From positions 558,001-622,000 of the forward strand of contig NZ_CP039143.1 of assembly GCF_013343215.1 (NCBI RefSeq): 64,000 bases of DNA. The letters are read 5' to 3'. The DNA is from Acinetobacter sp. 10FS3-1. GTDB lineage: Bacteria > Pseudomonadota > Gammaproteobacteria > Pseudomonadales > Moraxellaceae. Position 1 is the first letter of the stretch. Each line of letters opens with the position of its first letter. Both the position numbers and the translations under genes were made by a program. The notes beneath the pieces are model-generated. The model did no database searches, was not told the origin of the DNA, and saw only the letters and a program-made list of their open reading frames with translations. This document shows, piece after piece, positions 1-10,307 of the stretch.

Positions 1-206
1 ACAATATGAAAATGATAAATATTTTCTAGATCGGTAAGAACTGTACAAAAAATCCAAGACTAAATTGTACGTAAAACCAGCAAATCAGGTCAAAAAGTAG
101 GAAGAGAGAGCGTGTTTAAAACTTGACTTTAGAGTCTGAAAACACAAGAATGCTGCAATAGTTTTATATGCCTTAAATCGATCACCCTTCGAATAAGTGT
201 CATGTC

Positions 207-332
207 ATGCAATGGGCAATTTTTCTAGCCGAGAAATTGAACAAAGCCAACAAAATATGTTTACCCCAACATGTTTTAGATCTTGTATTGCTCGAACAGC
301 AAGAAGATCAGATTTTTTTCCTATTGCTATGA
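207..332 (+). CDS. possible 41-aa leader peptide (speculative)
   Basis: An ATG at 207 opens a 41-codon frame that ends at TGA 330-332. The second half is rich in Leu, Val and Ile codons and the last six residues are IFFLLL. This composition would suit a branched-chain attenuation leader ahead of ilvI, which starts 102 bases downstream beyond a hairpin. The upstream ribosome binding site is weak and no clear antiterminator pairing was found. It may be a chance frame. Confidence 0.25.
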   Translation: MQWAIFLAEKLNKANKICLPQHVLDLVLLEQQEDQIFFLLL

Positions 333-382
333 AAACTATGAAATTTGTGTGCTATAACAGTGCAGACAGTTAACAAATGAAA

Positions 383-411
383 CACTGCAAATGCCTCCCA
401 TTTGTGCAGTG
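383..411 (+). promoter_or_regulatory. hairpin just upstream of the ilvI start
   Basis: CACTGCA (383-389) pairs with TGCAGTG (405-411) and AATG (390-393) with CATT (399-402), leaving a two-base bulge and a short C-rich loop. There is no T-tract, so it is not a standard terminator. It ends 22 bases before the TTG start and could affect translation or act as part of an attenuator. Confidence 0.4.
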
Positions 412-433
412 AATAATATTAGGGTGAATCACG

Positions 434-2161
434 TTGGAACTTTTATCTGGTGGTGAAATGCTTGTTCGCGCATTAGCGGATGAAGGCGTTGAACATGTTT
501 TTGGATACCCAGGCGGCGCAGTACTGCATATTTACGATGCGCTCTTTCAACAGGAAAAAGTCAATCATTATCTCGTACGTCATGAACAGGCTGCCGGTCA
601 CATGGCCGATGCTTACTCGCGCGTAACGGGTAAAACAGGTGTAGTGCTGGTCACTTCAGGCCCAGGTGCAACCAATACCGTCACACCAATTGCAACAGCC
701 TATATGGACTCAATCCCAATGGTGATTTTGTCGGGTCAGGTTGCAAGCCATCTCATCGGTGAAGATGCTTTCCAGGAAACCGATATGGTGGGTATTTCCC
801 GTCCGATCGTGAAGCACAGCTTTCAGGTACGCCATGCAAGCGAAATTCCTGCGATTATCAAAAAAGCATTTTATATCGCAGCGAGTGGCCGTCCAGGTCC
901 AGTGGTTGTAGATATTCCAAAAGATGCGACCAATCCCGCGGAGAAATTTGCTTACGAATATCCTGAAAAAGTGAAGATGCGTTCGTATCAGCCGCCTTAT
1001 CGCGGTCATACCGGACAAATCCGTAAAGCGATTGACGAGCTGCTTCATGCTAAACGCCCGATTATTTACTCGGGTGGAGGCGTGGTTCAGGGCAATGCTT
1101 CGGCGCAATTGACTGAACTTGCCCATTTGCTGGGCTTCCCGGTCACGAATACGCTGATGGGCTTAGGGGCTTTCCCTGGCGATGATCCACAGTTTGTCGG
1201 CATGCTCGGGATGCACGGAACTTATGAAGCGAACATGACCATGCATAATGCAGACGTGATTCTGTGTGTGGGTGCGCGTTTCGATGACCGTGTAACCAAT
1301 AACCCGGCGAAGTTCTGTCCAAATGCCAAAGTCATTCATATTGATATTGACCCGGCGACTATTTCAAAAACTATCATGGCCCATATTCCAATCGTGGGTG
1401 CGGTAGAGCCGGTATTGACAGAAATGTTGAACCAGTTGAAACAGATGAATGTTTCCAAGCCAAATCCTGAAGCAATTGCGGCATGGTGGAAACAGATTGA
1501 TGAGTGGCGCCAGGTCAACTGCCTGAAGTTTGATGTACCGACTGATGGTTCGATGAAACCGCAACAGGTGGTACGTGCTTTAGACAAGATCACCAACGGT
1601 GAAGCGATCATTACCTCTGACGTTGGTCAGCACCAGATGTTTGGTGCATTGCACTACCGCTACAAGCGTCCACGTCAATGGATCAATTCAGGCGGCTTGG
1701 GCACCATGGGTGTTGGTCTTCCTTATGCGATGGCTGCAAAGCTTGCATTCCCGGATCAGCAAGTGGTGTGTATTACGGGTGAAGCCTCTATTCAGATGTG
1801 TATCCAGGAGCTTTCAACCTGTAAGCAGTATGGGCTGAACGTGAAGATTTTATGTCTGAACAACCGTGCCTTGGGTATGGTGAAGCAGTGGCAGGATATG
1901 AACTATGAAGGTCGTCATTCCAGCTCCTATGTAGAGTCTTTGCCTGACTTTGCCAAGTTAATGGAAGCTTATGGCCATGTCGGGATTCAAATTGATCATG
2001 CAGATGAGCTTGAATCGAAGCTTGCTGAAGCCATGGCAATTAACGACAAATGCGTATTTATTAACGTAATGGTTGACCGTAGTGAACACGTCTATCCGAT
2101 GTTGGTTGCGGGTCAGTCGATGCAAGATATGTGGTTATCAAAAGGGGAGCGCACGTCATGA
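434..2161 (+). CDS. ilvI: acetolactate synthase large (catalytic) subunit
   Basis: Condenses two pyruvates, or pyruvate and 2-oxobutyrate, to acetohydroxy acids: the first common step of valine, leucine and isoleucine synthesis in the cytoplasm. It is a ThDP/FAD enzyme that works with the IlvH regulatory subunit. The 575-aa length is typical. The catalytic Glu lies in RHEQAAGH (E51), with [13 protein letters not shown] before it. The ThDP-Mg motif near residue 449 reads GEAS where many members have GDGS, and NN follows. The start is TTG, chosen because the N-terminus MELLSGGEM aligns with the family and AGGG lies about 10 bases upstream. ilvH overlaps its stop by four bases. Confidence 0.96.
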   Translation: MELLSGGEMLVRALADEGVEHVFGYPGGAVLHIYDALFQQEKVNHYLVRHEQAAGHMADAYSRVTGKTGVVLVTSGPGATNTVTPIATAYMDSIPMVILSGQVASHLIGEDAFQETDMVGISRPIVKHSFQVRHASEIPAIIKKAFYIAASGRPGPVVVDIPKDATNPAEKFAYEYPEKVKMRSYQPPYRGHTGQIRKAIDELLHAKRPIIYSGGGVVQGNASAQLTELAHLLGFPVTNTLMGLGAFPGDDPQFVGMLGMHGTYEANMTMHNADVILCVGARFDDRVTNNPAKFCPNAKVIHIDIDPATISKTIMAHIPIVGAVEPVLTEMLNQLKQMNVSKPNPEAIAAWWKQIDEWRQVNCLKFDVPTDGSMKPQQVVRALDKITNGEAIITSDVGQHQMFGALHYRYKRPRQWINSGGLGTMGVGLPYAMAAKLAFPDQQVVCITGEASIQMCIQELSTCKQYGLNVKILCLNNRALGMVKQWQDMNYEGRHSSSYVESLPDFAKLMEAYGHVGIQIDHADELESKLAEAMAINDKCVFINVMVDRSEHVYPMLVAGQSMQDMWLSKGERTS

Positions 2162-2649
2162 GACATATTATCTCTGTACTCGTAGAGAACGAAGCGGGCG
2201 CACTTTCACGTTTGGTTGGCCTGTTTTCTCAGCGCGGCTATAACATTGAAACCTTGAATGTGGCACCGACTGAAGATCCAACGCTTTCACGTCTAACGCT
2301 CACTACATATGGTGATGACCACAAGATTGAACAAATTACCAAGCAGCTGAACAAGCTGGTTGAGGTGGTTAAAGTTGTAGACCTGTCTGAAGGTGCACAC
2401 ATCGAACGTGAACTCATGCTGATTAAAGTCAAAGCACTGGGTTCATCGCGTGACGAAATCAAGCGTACAGCTGATATTTTCCGTGGTCAGGTGGTCGATG
2501 TCACACCAACGACCTATACCATTCAAGTGGCGGGTACGACTGAAAAAGTTGATGCGTTTATTGATGCCTTGGCAGAAAATACCATTCTGGAAGTGGTTCG
2601 TTCAGGTGTATCTGGCATTGCGCGTGGCGAAAAAGTTCTAACTATCTAA
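2158..2649 (+). CDS. ilvH: acetolactate synthase small regulatory subunit
   Basis: Regulatory partner of IlvI that gives full activity and valine feedback inhibition. The N-terminal ACT domain ([20 protein letters not shown], with [13 protein letters not shown] after it) is followed by the ALS_ss_C domain with ELMLIKVKA. The ATG at 2158 overlaps the ilvI stop (ATGA), which gives translational coupling and 163 aa, the usual length. A start 27 bases further upstream is possible but would add residues not found in the family. Confidence 0.96.
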   Translation: MRHIISVLVENEAGALSRLVGLFSQRGYNIETLNVAPTEDPTLSRLTLTTYGDDHKIEQITKQLNKLVEVVKVVDLSEGAHIERELMLIKVKALGSSRDEIKRTADIFRGQVVDVTPTTYTIQVAGTTEKVDAFIDALAENTILEVVRSGVSGIARGEKVLTI

Positions 2650-2696
2650 TTTTTAACATATTCTACTCATTGTGAAATGAGAATCTCAGTCAATGA

Positions 2697-3773
<1,077 letters not shown>

Positions 3774-3800
3774 TTTTTATCTTCTGATTGAATAAAAAAA

Positions 3801-3826
3801 CCTGCTCGAATTGAGCGGGTTTTTTT
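3801..3826 (+). terminator. rho-independent terminator after ilvC
   Basis: CCTGCTC pairs with GAGCGGG (one G-T pair) around a GAATT-like loop, followed by seven T residues. It lies 28 bases after the ilvC stop. Confidence 0.85.
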
Positions 3827-3827
3827 A

Positions 3828-4642
3828 TTTATTATTTTAAGTTTTCAGTTATAAGAAATGAAAAAAAGCTAGTTTTTTTTTAAATTATTTTTAGAGTGCT
3901 AGTTAAAGCGGGAGTAAATAAAAGTGTAAAAGTAAAAGGCTTAGGGTCTGGAGTTAAATAATAAATATTGATGGACAGGGGATTTAAGTTATCTGGTGTT
4001 TATTTAATATAGGAGTAGATTAAATAAATTATCATGTGAATATCGATTTAATTAGAGCCTTAACAGATTATTTAAAACAATAAGATAATATTCACAATAT
4101 AGTTAAATAAAGGGATTGATTTTAAAAGCTCAAGAATAAGAAATTTTAAATAGCTTAGAAATTAAAAGATAGATTACGCGATAAAAACAAATAAATTCTA
4201 GATAAAGTGTGATGTAGTGTGAAAAATATAAGAAAAAGTGAGAGATAAATATGATTTTTCCCTACAATTTGTTAAGAAGTGTAATTTGGGAAACTTTTAG
4301 TAATAATTTACTTTTATTAAGAATTTATTGTATTTCAGTTACTTGTGTTAATTATATTGGGAGGTAGATTATATTAAATTTTAAGTAATTATTGAAAACA
4401 ATTTGTAACAACTGTGGTATTAATTAGCTATCTCTATAATTTTATGTCTCCTAATAATGTTTTTATAAATATCCCTACGAAATAAATATATTATTGTGAA
4501 TAGTATTATTTTTGTATGTTTTCAAACGAATGATAATAAGATAAAAAAACGGTAAGTAGTTTTGCTCATAAGAATAAGAGTCTTTTACTCACCGTGAGAC
4601 CAAATAAACAAAAATATTCTTTTTAAAAGAATGGAGAAAGAC
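3828..4642. other. AT-rich gene-free region upstream of pilus operon
   Basis: About 800 bases of very AT-rich sequence with no credible open reading frame, separating ilvC from the pilus genes. The last 100 bases contain inverted sequences: ACGGTAAGT (4549-4557) against ACTCACCGT (4587-4595, one mismatch), and CTCAC-C-GTGAG (4588-4598). These may be part of the 5' leader or an operator. Such AT-rich leads are typical of horizontally acquired, silenced surface-structure operons. Confidence 0.5.
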
Positions 4643-5167
4643 ATGAAAAAAACGACTCAGGCAGCACTGGCAGCATTAGTATTAAGCGTTGGTTTTGGTT
4701 CAACAGCCGCATATGCAAATGAGCTTGAAGCAAGACCAGGCCCTAAACCAACTAAACCACACAAACCGGGTAAACATGGATGTGGAGATAAATGTGACGG
4801 AAAAATTAAAATCGATTTGAAAGTAGATCGCCATTGTGATCTAGATATTGGAACGTCCACAATGACATTGGCAGGCACACCAGGTGGTGATTATTCAGCA
4901 AATGGACATTTCGATGTACGTACCAATGCAGGCTATAGCCTACTCATTAGTGCGCCAGCAACTTTAGCGGGTAGCGCAGGTTCAGTACCAGTTGCGGTTA
5001 CTACACGTCAAGATGGAGCAGGTTCTGATTACACTGGTTCTACTTTACCAAGTACTGGTAATGCAGATGTTCGCTTTAATGTTAAAGCTCTTGTAACAAG
5101 TAACGCTATTGATAATGCAGATGCAGGAAATTATACCGGTAACTATATTGTAGCGGTAAAATTCTAA
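4643..5167 (+). CDS. chaperone-usher pilus major subunit (pilin)
   Basis: Predicted secreted structural pilin of 174 aa. It has a Sec signal peptide with probable cleavage after AYA (near residue 25) and ends in NYTGNYIVAVKF, the strand pattern used for chaperone contact. The mature protein begins with an unusual Pro/Lys-rich stretch with KPTKPHKP and a close cysteine pair in CGDKC, before a beta-rich domain starting KIKIDLKVDRHC. The ATG at 4643 was chosen because GGAGAAAG sits 3 bases upstream; the ATG at 4631 precedes that site. It is the first gene of a four-gene operon with chaperone and usher. It resembles archaic or alpha-type pilins, but the exact family is not certain. Confidence 0.75.
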   Translation: MKKTTQAALAALVLSVGFGSTAAYANELEARPGPKPTKPHKPGKHGCGDKCDGKIKIDLKVDRHCDLDIGTSTMTLAGTPGGDYSANGHFDVRTNAGYSLLISAPATLAGSAGSVPVAVTTRQDGAGSDYTGSTLPSTGNADVRFNVKALVTSNAIDNADAGNYTGNYIVAVKF

Positions 5168-5200
5168 TAATAAGAAAAAAATTTCTTATGTAAAGTAATG

Positions 5201-5229
5201 AATAGGAGATGTGGAAAGCATCTCCTATT
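5201..5229 (+). terminator. intercistronic hairpin between pilin and chaperone
   Basis: Perfect 11-bp inverted repeat, AATAGGAGATG (5201-5211) and CATCTCCTATT (5219-5229), around a 7-base loop and followed by TTTTAAT. It lies 33 bases after the pilin stop. It probably acts as a partial terminator or mRNA 3'-end stabiliser that keeps the pilin more abundant than chaperone and usher. Confidence 0.65.
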
Positions 5230-5266
5230 TTAATAAAAATTATATTGCATGGAATTGGAGTTAAAT

Positions 5267-5968
5267 ATGAATAAAAAAATTATAGGATTTTTTTTATTAT
5301 TCTTAGTAAGTACTTCTTTGTTTGCAGGAATAAGATTTACTCCTATACAACTTTATATTCAGGATTTTAAGAAACAGAAAAGTACGACTATCAGTGTAGA
5401 AAGTAGTGGGGTTGCAAGTTCAAAAATTTTTGAAATTAATGCATTTAAATGGACACAAGATGAACAGGGAGAGGATATTTTAGTAGAAGATAATACTTTA
5501 TTATTTAATCCAAAAACATTTGAATTAAAGCCTGAAAGCAAGCAGCTTGTGAGAATTGGCTTTAGCCAGCCTCCCTTACATTTAAAAAAACAAGAATCAT
5601 GGAGAGTTGTTTTTAAGGAAGTCACTCCTATTGAAAATAAATCCAATATTAACTTTTTGTTTAATTTTTCATTACCATTATTTGCTGGAGAGCAACTGCC
5701 GCCTCAACTTGATATAAAGTTAGAAAAAACAAATAACTCAGCATACTTGAATATTGATAATACAGCAAAATCTCATGCAAAAATTACTGAGGTAGTTGTA
5801 TTGGATAATAAAAATAAAGAAGTTTTTAAAAAAGATTTGACTTTGTATATCCTAAGTGGAAATAAGATTAGGTATAACTTGGGTGACTTTGAGAATAACA
5901 ATAGCGAACTAAAATTAAAAGTAAAGGTTGAGGAATATGGATACTTAGAGTTTCCTGTAAAAGGATAA
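5267..5968 (+). CDS. pilus periplasmic chaperone (PapD-like)
   Basis: 233-aa periplasmic chaperone expected to hold pilin subunits by donor-strand complementation and hand them to the usher. It has a signal peptide ending near SLFA, then the N-terminal Ig-like domain with GIRFTPIQLYI and SKQLVRIGF, and a second beta domain to VEEYGYLEFPVKG. The ATG at 5267 follows TTGGAG; an upstream ATG at 5249 would add six residues before the signal peptide. It sits between pilin and usher. Base composition is AT-rich like the rest of the operon and unlike the flanking housekeeping genes. Confidence 0.82.
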   Translation: MNKKIIGFFLLFLVSTSLFAGIRFTPIQLYIQDFKKQKSTTISVESSGVASSKIFEINAFKWTQDEQGEDILVEDNTLLFNPKTFELKPESKQLVRIGFSQPPLHLKKQESWRVVFKEVTPIENKSNINFLFNFSLPLFAGEQLPPQLDIKLEKTNNSAYLNIDNTAKSHAKITEVVVLDNKNKEVFKKDLTLYILSGNKIRYNLGDFENNNSELKLKVKVEEYGYLEFPVKG

Positions 5969-6009
5969 AGCTGGTCTAAAGAGAATAAAAATAGTAAAAG
6001 GATAATACT

Positions 6010-8337
6010 ATGAAAGCTACTAAAATTCTCATAATGATAGTGTGTGGTATGGGTGTAACAAATACAAATGCAATAGATAATCAACAGGTAGATCAGAAAG
6101 AAAATGTGGAAATTTTTATTGTAAATATATGGGTGAATGGGCTGGATTATAATACTGAAACAACTACCTTTATAGAAGGTGGAAAAAGATTTATAGAGTG
6201 TGAAGCTTTAAATAAAATTGGGATTCGAATTGAGGGATTTCAACACCATTTAACTAAAAAAGACTTTTGTTTATTAAATCAGCCAGATGTTATATTTGAA
6301 GATGACCATAGCTTACAAGCAATAAAAATTAATTTTCCTTCAAATTATTTCCAGGAAACTGCTTATGACTTGGAAGTAGCAGCACCTGAAAAAGCAAATT
6401 TTGGAGGCTTCGTAAACTACAGTTTATTTTATAATAGAGATGAAGAAGATCAGGAATTTAATACGTTTTCAGAAGTTGGTATATTTAAAGATTACTGGTT
6501 GTTCAAAAATGCTTTTTTGTACCGTAAAGATCCCGAAGAGTTTGAACAGCAGTTTTTACGGGTAAATAGTACCTTAGATATTGAGTTTCCTGAAAAGTTT
6601 CTAAGCCTAACTTTAGGTGATACAACTAGTCGTTATAATGCGCTTAATAATTCATTCCGGTTTGGAGGATTAAGTTTTGGAACCAATTATACAGATCGGC
6701 CAGACTTCGTATACTGGAACACTCCTACTTTAAATGGCAGCGCAAGCTTACCTTCAACCATTGATTTATATATTAATGGGATAAGGCTTTATCGAGATTC
6801 TATTACACCTGGAAATTATAACCTACCTGCAGGTGCAATTTTTAATCAGGCTGGTGATGCTCAAGTGGTGGTAGAAGATATTCTAGGTAACCGCACTGTT
6901 CAAAGTTTCCCAATTTATATCAATAGTCGCTTATTAAAACCAAAACTAAATGAATATAATATTTCCTTAGGGAAGCTGAGATATAATTATGATTATGTCG
7001 ATGATGATTATCGTGACTTTTTTACAAAAGTATTTTTTCGACGAGGTATTACTTCCTCTACCACATTAGGGGGAGATCTTCTATATAGTGAAGAAACAAT
7101 TAACTTTGACTTTTTATGGACACAAGGAGTGAGTAAGTATTTTGTCTTGGATACTGCATTTTCAGTGAGTGAAGCGAAGGAAGAGGAGGAACAAGGGTAT
7201 GCTGCCTCATTAGTATTAAGTCGAAGTTTTAAAAATTGGTCTTATAGCCTGAATAGCCGATACTTTACTGAAGAATATAAATATTTGAGCAATGATCTGT
7301 ATGATTCTAGTATTAAAACTTCAAGTGCCTTAAATTTTAATTTTTTTAATTTAAAAATTGTTGATGGGGTGGGATTTAACTACATTTATCAGTCTTACTA
7401 TAATGATCAAGGCTTTGATAATGACCGTCAAATTATTGATATTAGAGCAACAAAAAGATTAACAAAAAATCTGTATTCAGACTTTGGTTTCTTTAAAGAT
7501 TTTGGTGAAGGTGGCGATCAGGGTTTTAATATTGCATTTAATTATGATTGGGGAGACAAAGGACAAATCTATCTTGATCATGATACTGAAAATAATGAAA
7601 CGAGTTTAAGTTATAGTCATAGGACGATGACTCAAAATGGTTTTGATTATGTTTTAGGCGTTAATCGTAGCGATGATGAAGTAAATTATAATGCATATGG
7701 CTTATGGAAAACGAGTATCGGTAATTTACAGTTATCACATGATGAATTTGAAGATCGACGTAATTCACAAGCCTTATTTGAAGGAGCTCTGGTCTGGTTG
7801 GGTAATAAAGTTGCATTAACTAAATATGCATATAATGCTTTTGCTCTGGTCAATGTCGATCAGCATCCAAATCTTGATATTTATCGTTCAGCAACACTCG
7901 CTGGCCATACCAATGATAAAGGTTATATCTTTATCCATGACATTATTCCTTATATTCATTACGATATTTCTTTTGACCAGAATCAGTTGGCCATGGATGA
8001 AACTTTTGAATATTCTTCAAAAAAACTCATTGCATTGGACCAGCGCGGTTATAAGTTTAATTTCCCTGTTCATAAAACCAAGCGTATTGCGGTAAAAATC
8101 AAAGATATTCAACAAAATAATTTAATTATCGGTTCTGAAGTCCTGGTCGATGGTTTAAGTGGCGAACCTTCTTTTGTGGATAGTCAGGGTATTGTCTATC
8201 TCTATTTGTTTAAAGCTGGATCCTATAACCTTAAAGTCAAAACTCAAGGAGGAAAACAGTGCCAGGCCCAATTTACTCTTAATGAAAATCAGTTCCAAAA
8301 TTCAAACCAACAAGTTTTAGAAGCTATATGTGAGTAG
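6010..8337 (+). CDS. outer-membrane usher of chaperone-usher pilus
   Basis: 775-aa usher, the outer-membrane pore that assembles and secretes pilin subunits. A signal peptide (cleavage near TNTNA) is followed by an N-terminal domain with CEALNKIGI, a long beta-barrel region with SLTLGDTTSRYNAL and SFRFGGLSFGTNY, a plug region with IDLYINGIRLY and GDAQVVVEDILGNR, and C-terminal domains. The ATG at 6010 follows AAAGGAT. The cysteine pair near the C-terminus (CQAQF and AICE) is usual for ushers. It is shorter than FimD-type ushers (about 850 aa), which fits the archaic or alpha-type clades. Confidence 0.9.
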   Translation: MKATKILIMIVCGMGVTNTNAIDNQQVDQKENVEIFIVNIWVNGLDYNTETTTFIEGGKRFIECEALNKIGIRIEGFQHHLTKKDFCLLNQPDVIFEDDHSLQAIKINFPSNYFQETAYDLEVAAPEKANFGGFVNYSLFYNRDEEDQEFNTFSEVGIFKDYWLFKNAFLYRKDPEEFEQQFLRVNSTLDIEFPEKFLSLTLGDTTSRYNALNNSFRFGGLSFGTNYTDRPDFVYWNTPTLNGSASLPSTIDLYINGIRLYRDSITPGNYNLPAGAIFNQAGDAQVVVEDILGNRTVQSFPIYINSRLLKPKLNEYNISLGKLRYNYDYVDDDYRDFFTKVFFRRGITSSTTLGGDLLYSEETINFDFLWTQGVSKYFVLDTAFSVSEAKEEEEQGYAASLVLSRSFKNWSYSLNSRYFTEEYKYLSNDLYDSSIKTSSALNFNFFNLKIVDGVGFNYIYQSYYNDQGFDNDRQIIDIRATKRLTKNLYSDFGFFKDFGEGGDQGFNIAFNYDWGDKGQIYLDHDTENNETSLSYSHRTMTQNGFDYVLGVNRSDDEVNYNAYGLWKTSIGNLQLSHDEFEDRRNSQALFEGALVWLGNKVALTKYAYNAFALVNVDQHPNLDIYRSATLAGHTNDKGYIFIHDIIPYIHYDISFDQNQLAMDETFEYSSKKLIALDQRGYKFNFPVHKTKRIAVKIKDIQQNNLIIGSEVLVDGLSGEPSFVDSQGIVYLYLFKAGSYNLKVKTQGGKQCQAQFTLNENQFQNSNQQVLEAICE

Positions 8338-8349
8338 GAGTAGAAGAAA

Positions 8350-8763
8350 ATGAAAAAACTCTTTTTATTAATAATCGCCCTATCGGTTAGTGCAATTACA
8401 GAAGCAGCAAAATATTGTTCAATAGATGGTTTTAGTAATTCAGAATTACGTCTAGCCAGCTATCAGCGTAGCCAGGCTGCTACCTCCTTTAATATTTCAT
8501 GTGATACCAGTTATTCTATTTTATTTAATAGTCAGAATTTAATCAGTCCGGACGGCATGAGTTATGTATCTAATGGTCCTTATAAATTAAGAACTAAATT
8601 AAATTTAAGTGGTGCCAATAGTAGTTTGTGGGGAGTGAGATTAAAACAGAACCCTACACAAAGACAGAAGTATATAGTCTCGGTTCAACTGGTGGATAAT
8701 CCTTATAATGGTGTTCCTGCGGGTCATTATCAGGATCAGATCTCAGTAGATATCGATTTTTAA
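8350..8763 (+). CDS. second pilus subunit, spore-coat-U-like
   Basis: 137-aa exported protein: a signal peptide ends near TEAA, then a single beta domain with Cys in KYCSIDG and ISCDTSY, and a C-terminal GHYQDQISVDIDF. That ending resembles the last strands of spore coat U / archaic pilin domains. It starts 13 bases after the usher with AGGAG upstream and is the last gene of the operon. It is probably a minor or tip subunit. It is too short to be a two-domain adhesin, so no receptor-binding domain is evident. Confidence 0.65.
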   Translation: MKKLFLLIIALSVSAITEAAKYCSIDGFSNSELRLASYQRSQAATSFNISCDTSYSILFNSQNLISPDGMSYVSNGPYKLRTKLNLSGANSSLWGVRLKQNPTQRQKYIVSVQLVDNPYNGVPAGHYQDQISVDIDF

Positions 8764-8822
8764 ATGCTAAGAGTTTGAATATAAAAATAAGCTGATGACG
8801 ATACTAAAACCGGAAAGACTTG

Positions 8823-8897
8823 AGAGGACTCTAAATGGACACCCGTGGTAAGTGAGTATCTGGTGTCTAAGCAGATATTCACTTAATTCCATCCTCT
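8823..8897 (+). ncRNA. candidate structured RNA / complex hairpin
   Basis: Within the 245-base gap after the pilus operon. AAGTGAGTATCTG (8850-8862) pairs with CAGATATTCACTT (8872-8884): 13 pairs with one G-T, loop of nine. It is enclosed by ATGGA (8835-8839) with TCCAT (8888-8892) and AGAGG (8823-8827) with CCTCT (8893-8897). GACAC (8838-8842) can also pair with GTGTC in the apical loop (8863-8867), a possible pseudoknot or switch competing with the outer stem. No T-tract follows, so it is not a plain terminator. Either strand may be the functional one. Confidence 0.4.
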
Positions 8898-9008
8898 GAA
8901 CAGGCAGTGATGAATATTGTTATGGAACTGTATTTGAGCCTCATGATTCATCAAGTAGTCATATGCGGTTTCTATGCTGAATGAAAAATATAACTAGACA
9001 GGTGCGGG

Positions 9009-10289
9009 ATGTCACAAACTTCCATCTCAGAATTATTAAAACAGCGACCAGTTCTTCATAAAATCCAGTTTGATTTGAAAGGTCAGCGCAGACCGGTCAG
9101 TCCCTATAAAACTGCCTTGGAGAGTCTGGTATGTCCCCGCCTAAAAATTGCCATTGTGACCGAAACCTGGCCACCAGAAATTAATGGGGTGGCACATTCA
9201 TTGCTACAGCTTTGTAAAGGTTTACAAAAGCAAGGCCATAAAATCTTATTGATTCGCCCAGAACAACAAAAAACCTGTAGTGAATTCAAAGCCTATGCTG
9301 AATGTCTGGTCAAGGCGCATCATATTCCCCGATATGCACATCTACAGTTTGGTCGGCCTCAATTTTTAAAAATTTATCAGGCAGTTGAGGATTTTTATCC
9401 GGATCTGGTGCATATTGTGACGGAAGGTCCTTTGGGGTTGGTGGCTCAGCAAGTGGCAAAGCTGCAGGGAATCCCGGTATCGAGTGGATTTCATTCCTCC
9501 TTTCAGGATTTTAGCCGTTTCTTTGATTTGGCTTTTCTGGTTAAACCGATCCAGAATTATTTAAAGTGGTTTCATAACAATACTGCTCTGACATGTGTGC
9601 CTAGTCAGGAAACGGCACAAGCCCTGACCGATTTTGGGGTCACTTGCCGGCTTGCTGTTGTAGGCCGTGGTGTCGATACGGATACATTTTCACCAAAGTG
9701 GCGCTCACCCGAATTGCGTTATGCTTGGGGTGTCTCTGCCACGACTCGCGTGATGCTCTATGTAGGCAGGCTTTCACCAGAAAAAGAGGTGAATGTCTTG
9801 ATTCAGGTGTATTTGAGAATGCGCCAGCTGTATCAGCAGAATATACGTCTGGTCATCGTAGGCGATGGACCTGATCGGGCTAGGTTGGAGCGGCTTAATC
9901 AGGATGGAAGTGTTATTTTTACAGGAAGTTTGTCGGGTCAAAAATTATCACAGGCTTATGCCAGTGCAGATGTATTTTGTTTTGCCAGTCAGGTCGAAAC
10001 CTTCGGTAATGTGGTTTTAGAGGCAATGGCAAGTGGTCTGCCAGTGATTGCGTATGATTATGCCTGTGCGCATTTACATATCCGGCATGGTCAAACAGGT
10101 TATTTAAGTGCACGTGGAAACCAGCAAGCTTTTATACAGAATATGCTTGAGCTGCCAGATCTGCTCTGTCTACAACAGATGGGGAGTCTGGCACGTCAAA
10201 AAGCTGAAGAAGTTGGCTGGCAATATCCAGTGTATCAATTTGAACAAGCCTTGTATTCGGTGGTTCAACCTGAAAAATACAGGGCATAA
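9009..10289 (+). CDS. GT4-family glycosyltransferase (MgtA-like)
   Basis: 426-aa retaining glycosyltransferase of the GT-B fold. The N-terminal domain has VTETWPPEINGVAHSLL, the acceptor-side motif of GDP-mannose-dependent and related lipid glycosyltransferases. The C-terminal nucleotide-sugar domain has YVGRLSPEKEV, VIVGDGPDR and SQVETFGNVVLEAMASGLP, the E-x7-E element. The donor cannot be read from sequence. It probably modifies a membrane lipid on the cytoplasmic face. The next gene, 18 bases on, is a PAP2 phosphatase, so the two are probably co-transcribed. GGTGCGGG precedes the ATG. Confidence 0.82.
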   Translation: MSQTSISELLKQRPVLHKIQFDLKGQRRPVSPYKTALESLVCPRLKIAIVTETWPPEINGVAHSLLQLCKGLQKQGHKILLIRPEQQKTCSEFKAYAECLVKAHHIPRYAHLQFGRPQFLKIYQAVEDFYPDLVHIVTEGPLGLVAQQVAKLQGIPVSSGFHSSFQDFSRFFDLAFLVKPIQNYLKWFHNNTALTCVPSQETAQALTDFGVTCRLAVVGRGVDTDTFSPKWRSPELRYAWGVSATTRVMLYVGRLSPEKEVNVLIQVYLRMRQLYQQNIRLVIVGDGPDRARLERLNQDGSVIFTGSLSGQKLSQAYASADVFCFASQVETFGNVVLEAMASGLPVIAYDYACAHLHIRHGQTGYLSARGNQQAFIQNMLELPDLLCLQQMGSLARQKAEEVGWQYPVYQFEQALYSVVQPEKYRA

Positions 10290-10307
10290 AACAATAAGAG
10301 CTCTACA

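Larger units (their letters stand above)
1..433. other. leader region upstream of ilvI
   Basis: Gene-free stretch before ilvI. It contains a possible short reading frame at 207-332 and a hairpin at 383-411, both listed separately. A TTGACT at 123-128 could be a -35 element, but no convincing -10 follows at the right spacing. No other structure was recognised. Confidence 0.5.

Noticed and set aside
5172..5187. AAGAAA...TTTCTT inverted sequence after the pilin stop
   Set aside because: Short, A/T-only and weak; the 11-bp hairpin 15 bases on is the better candidate.
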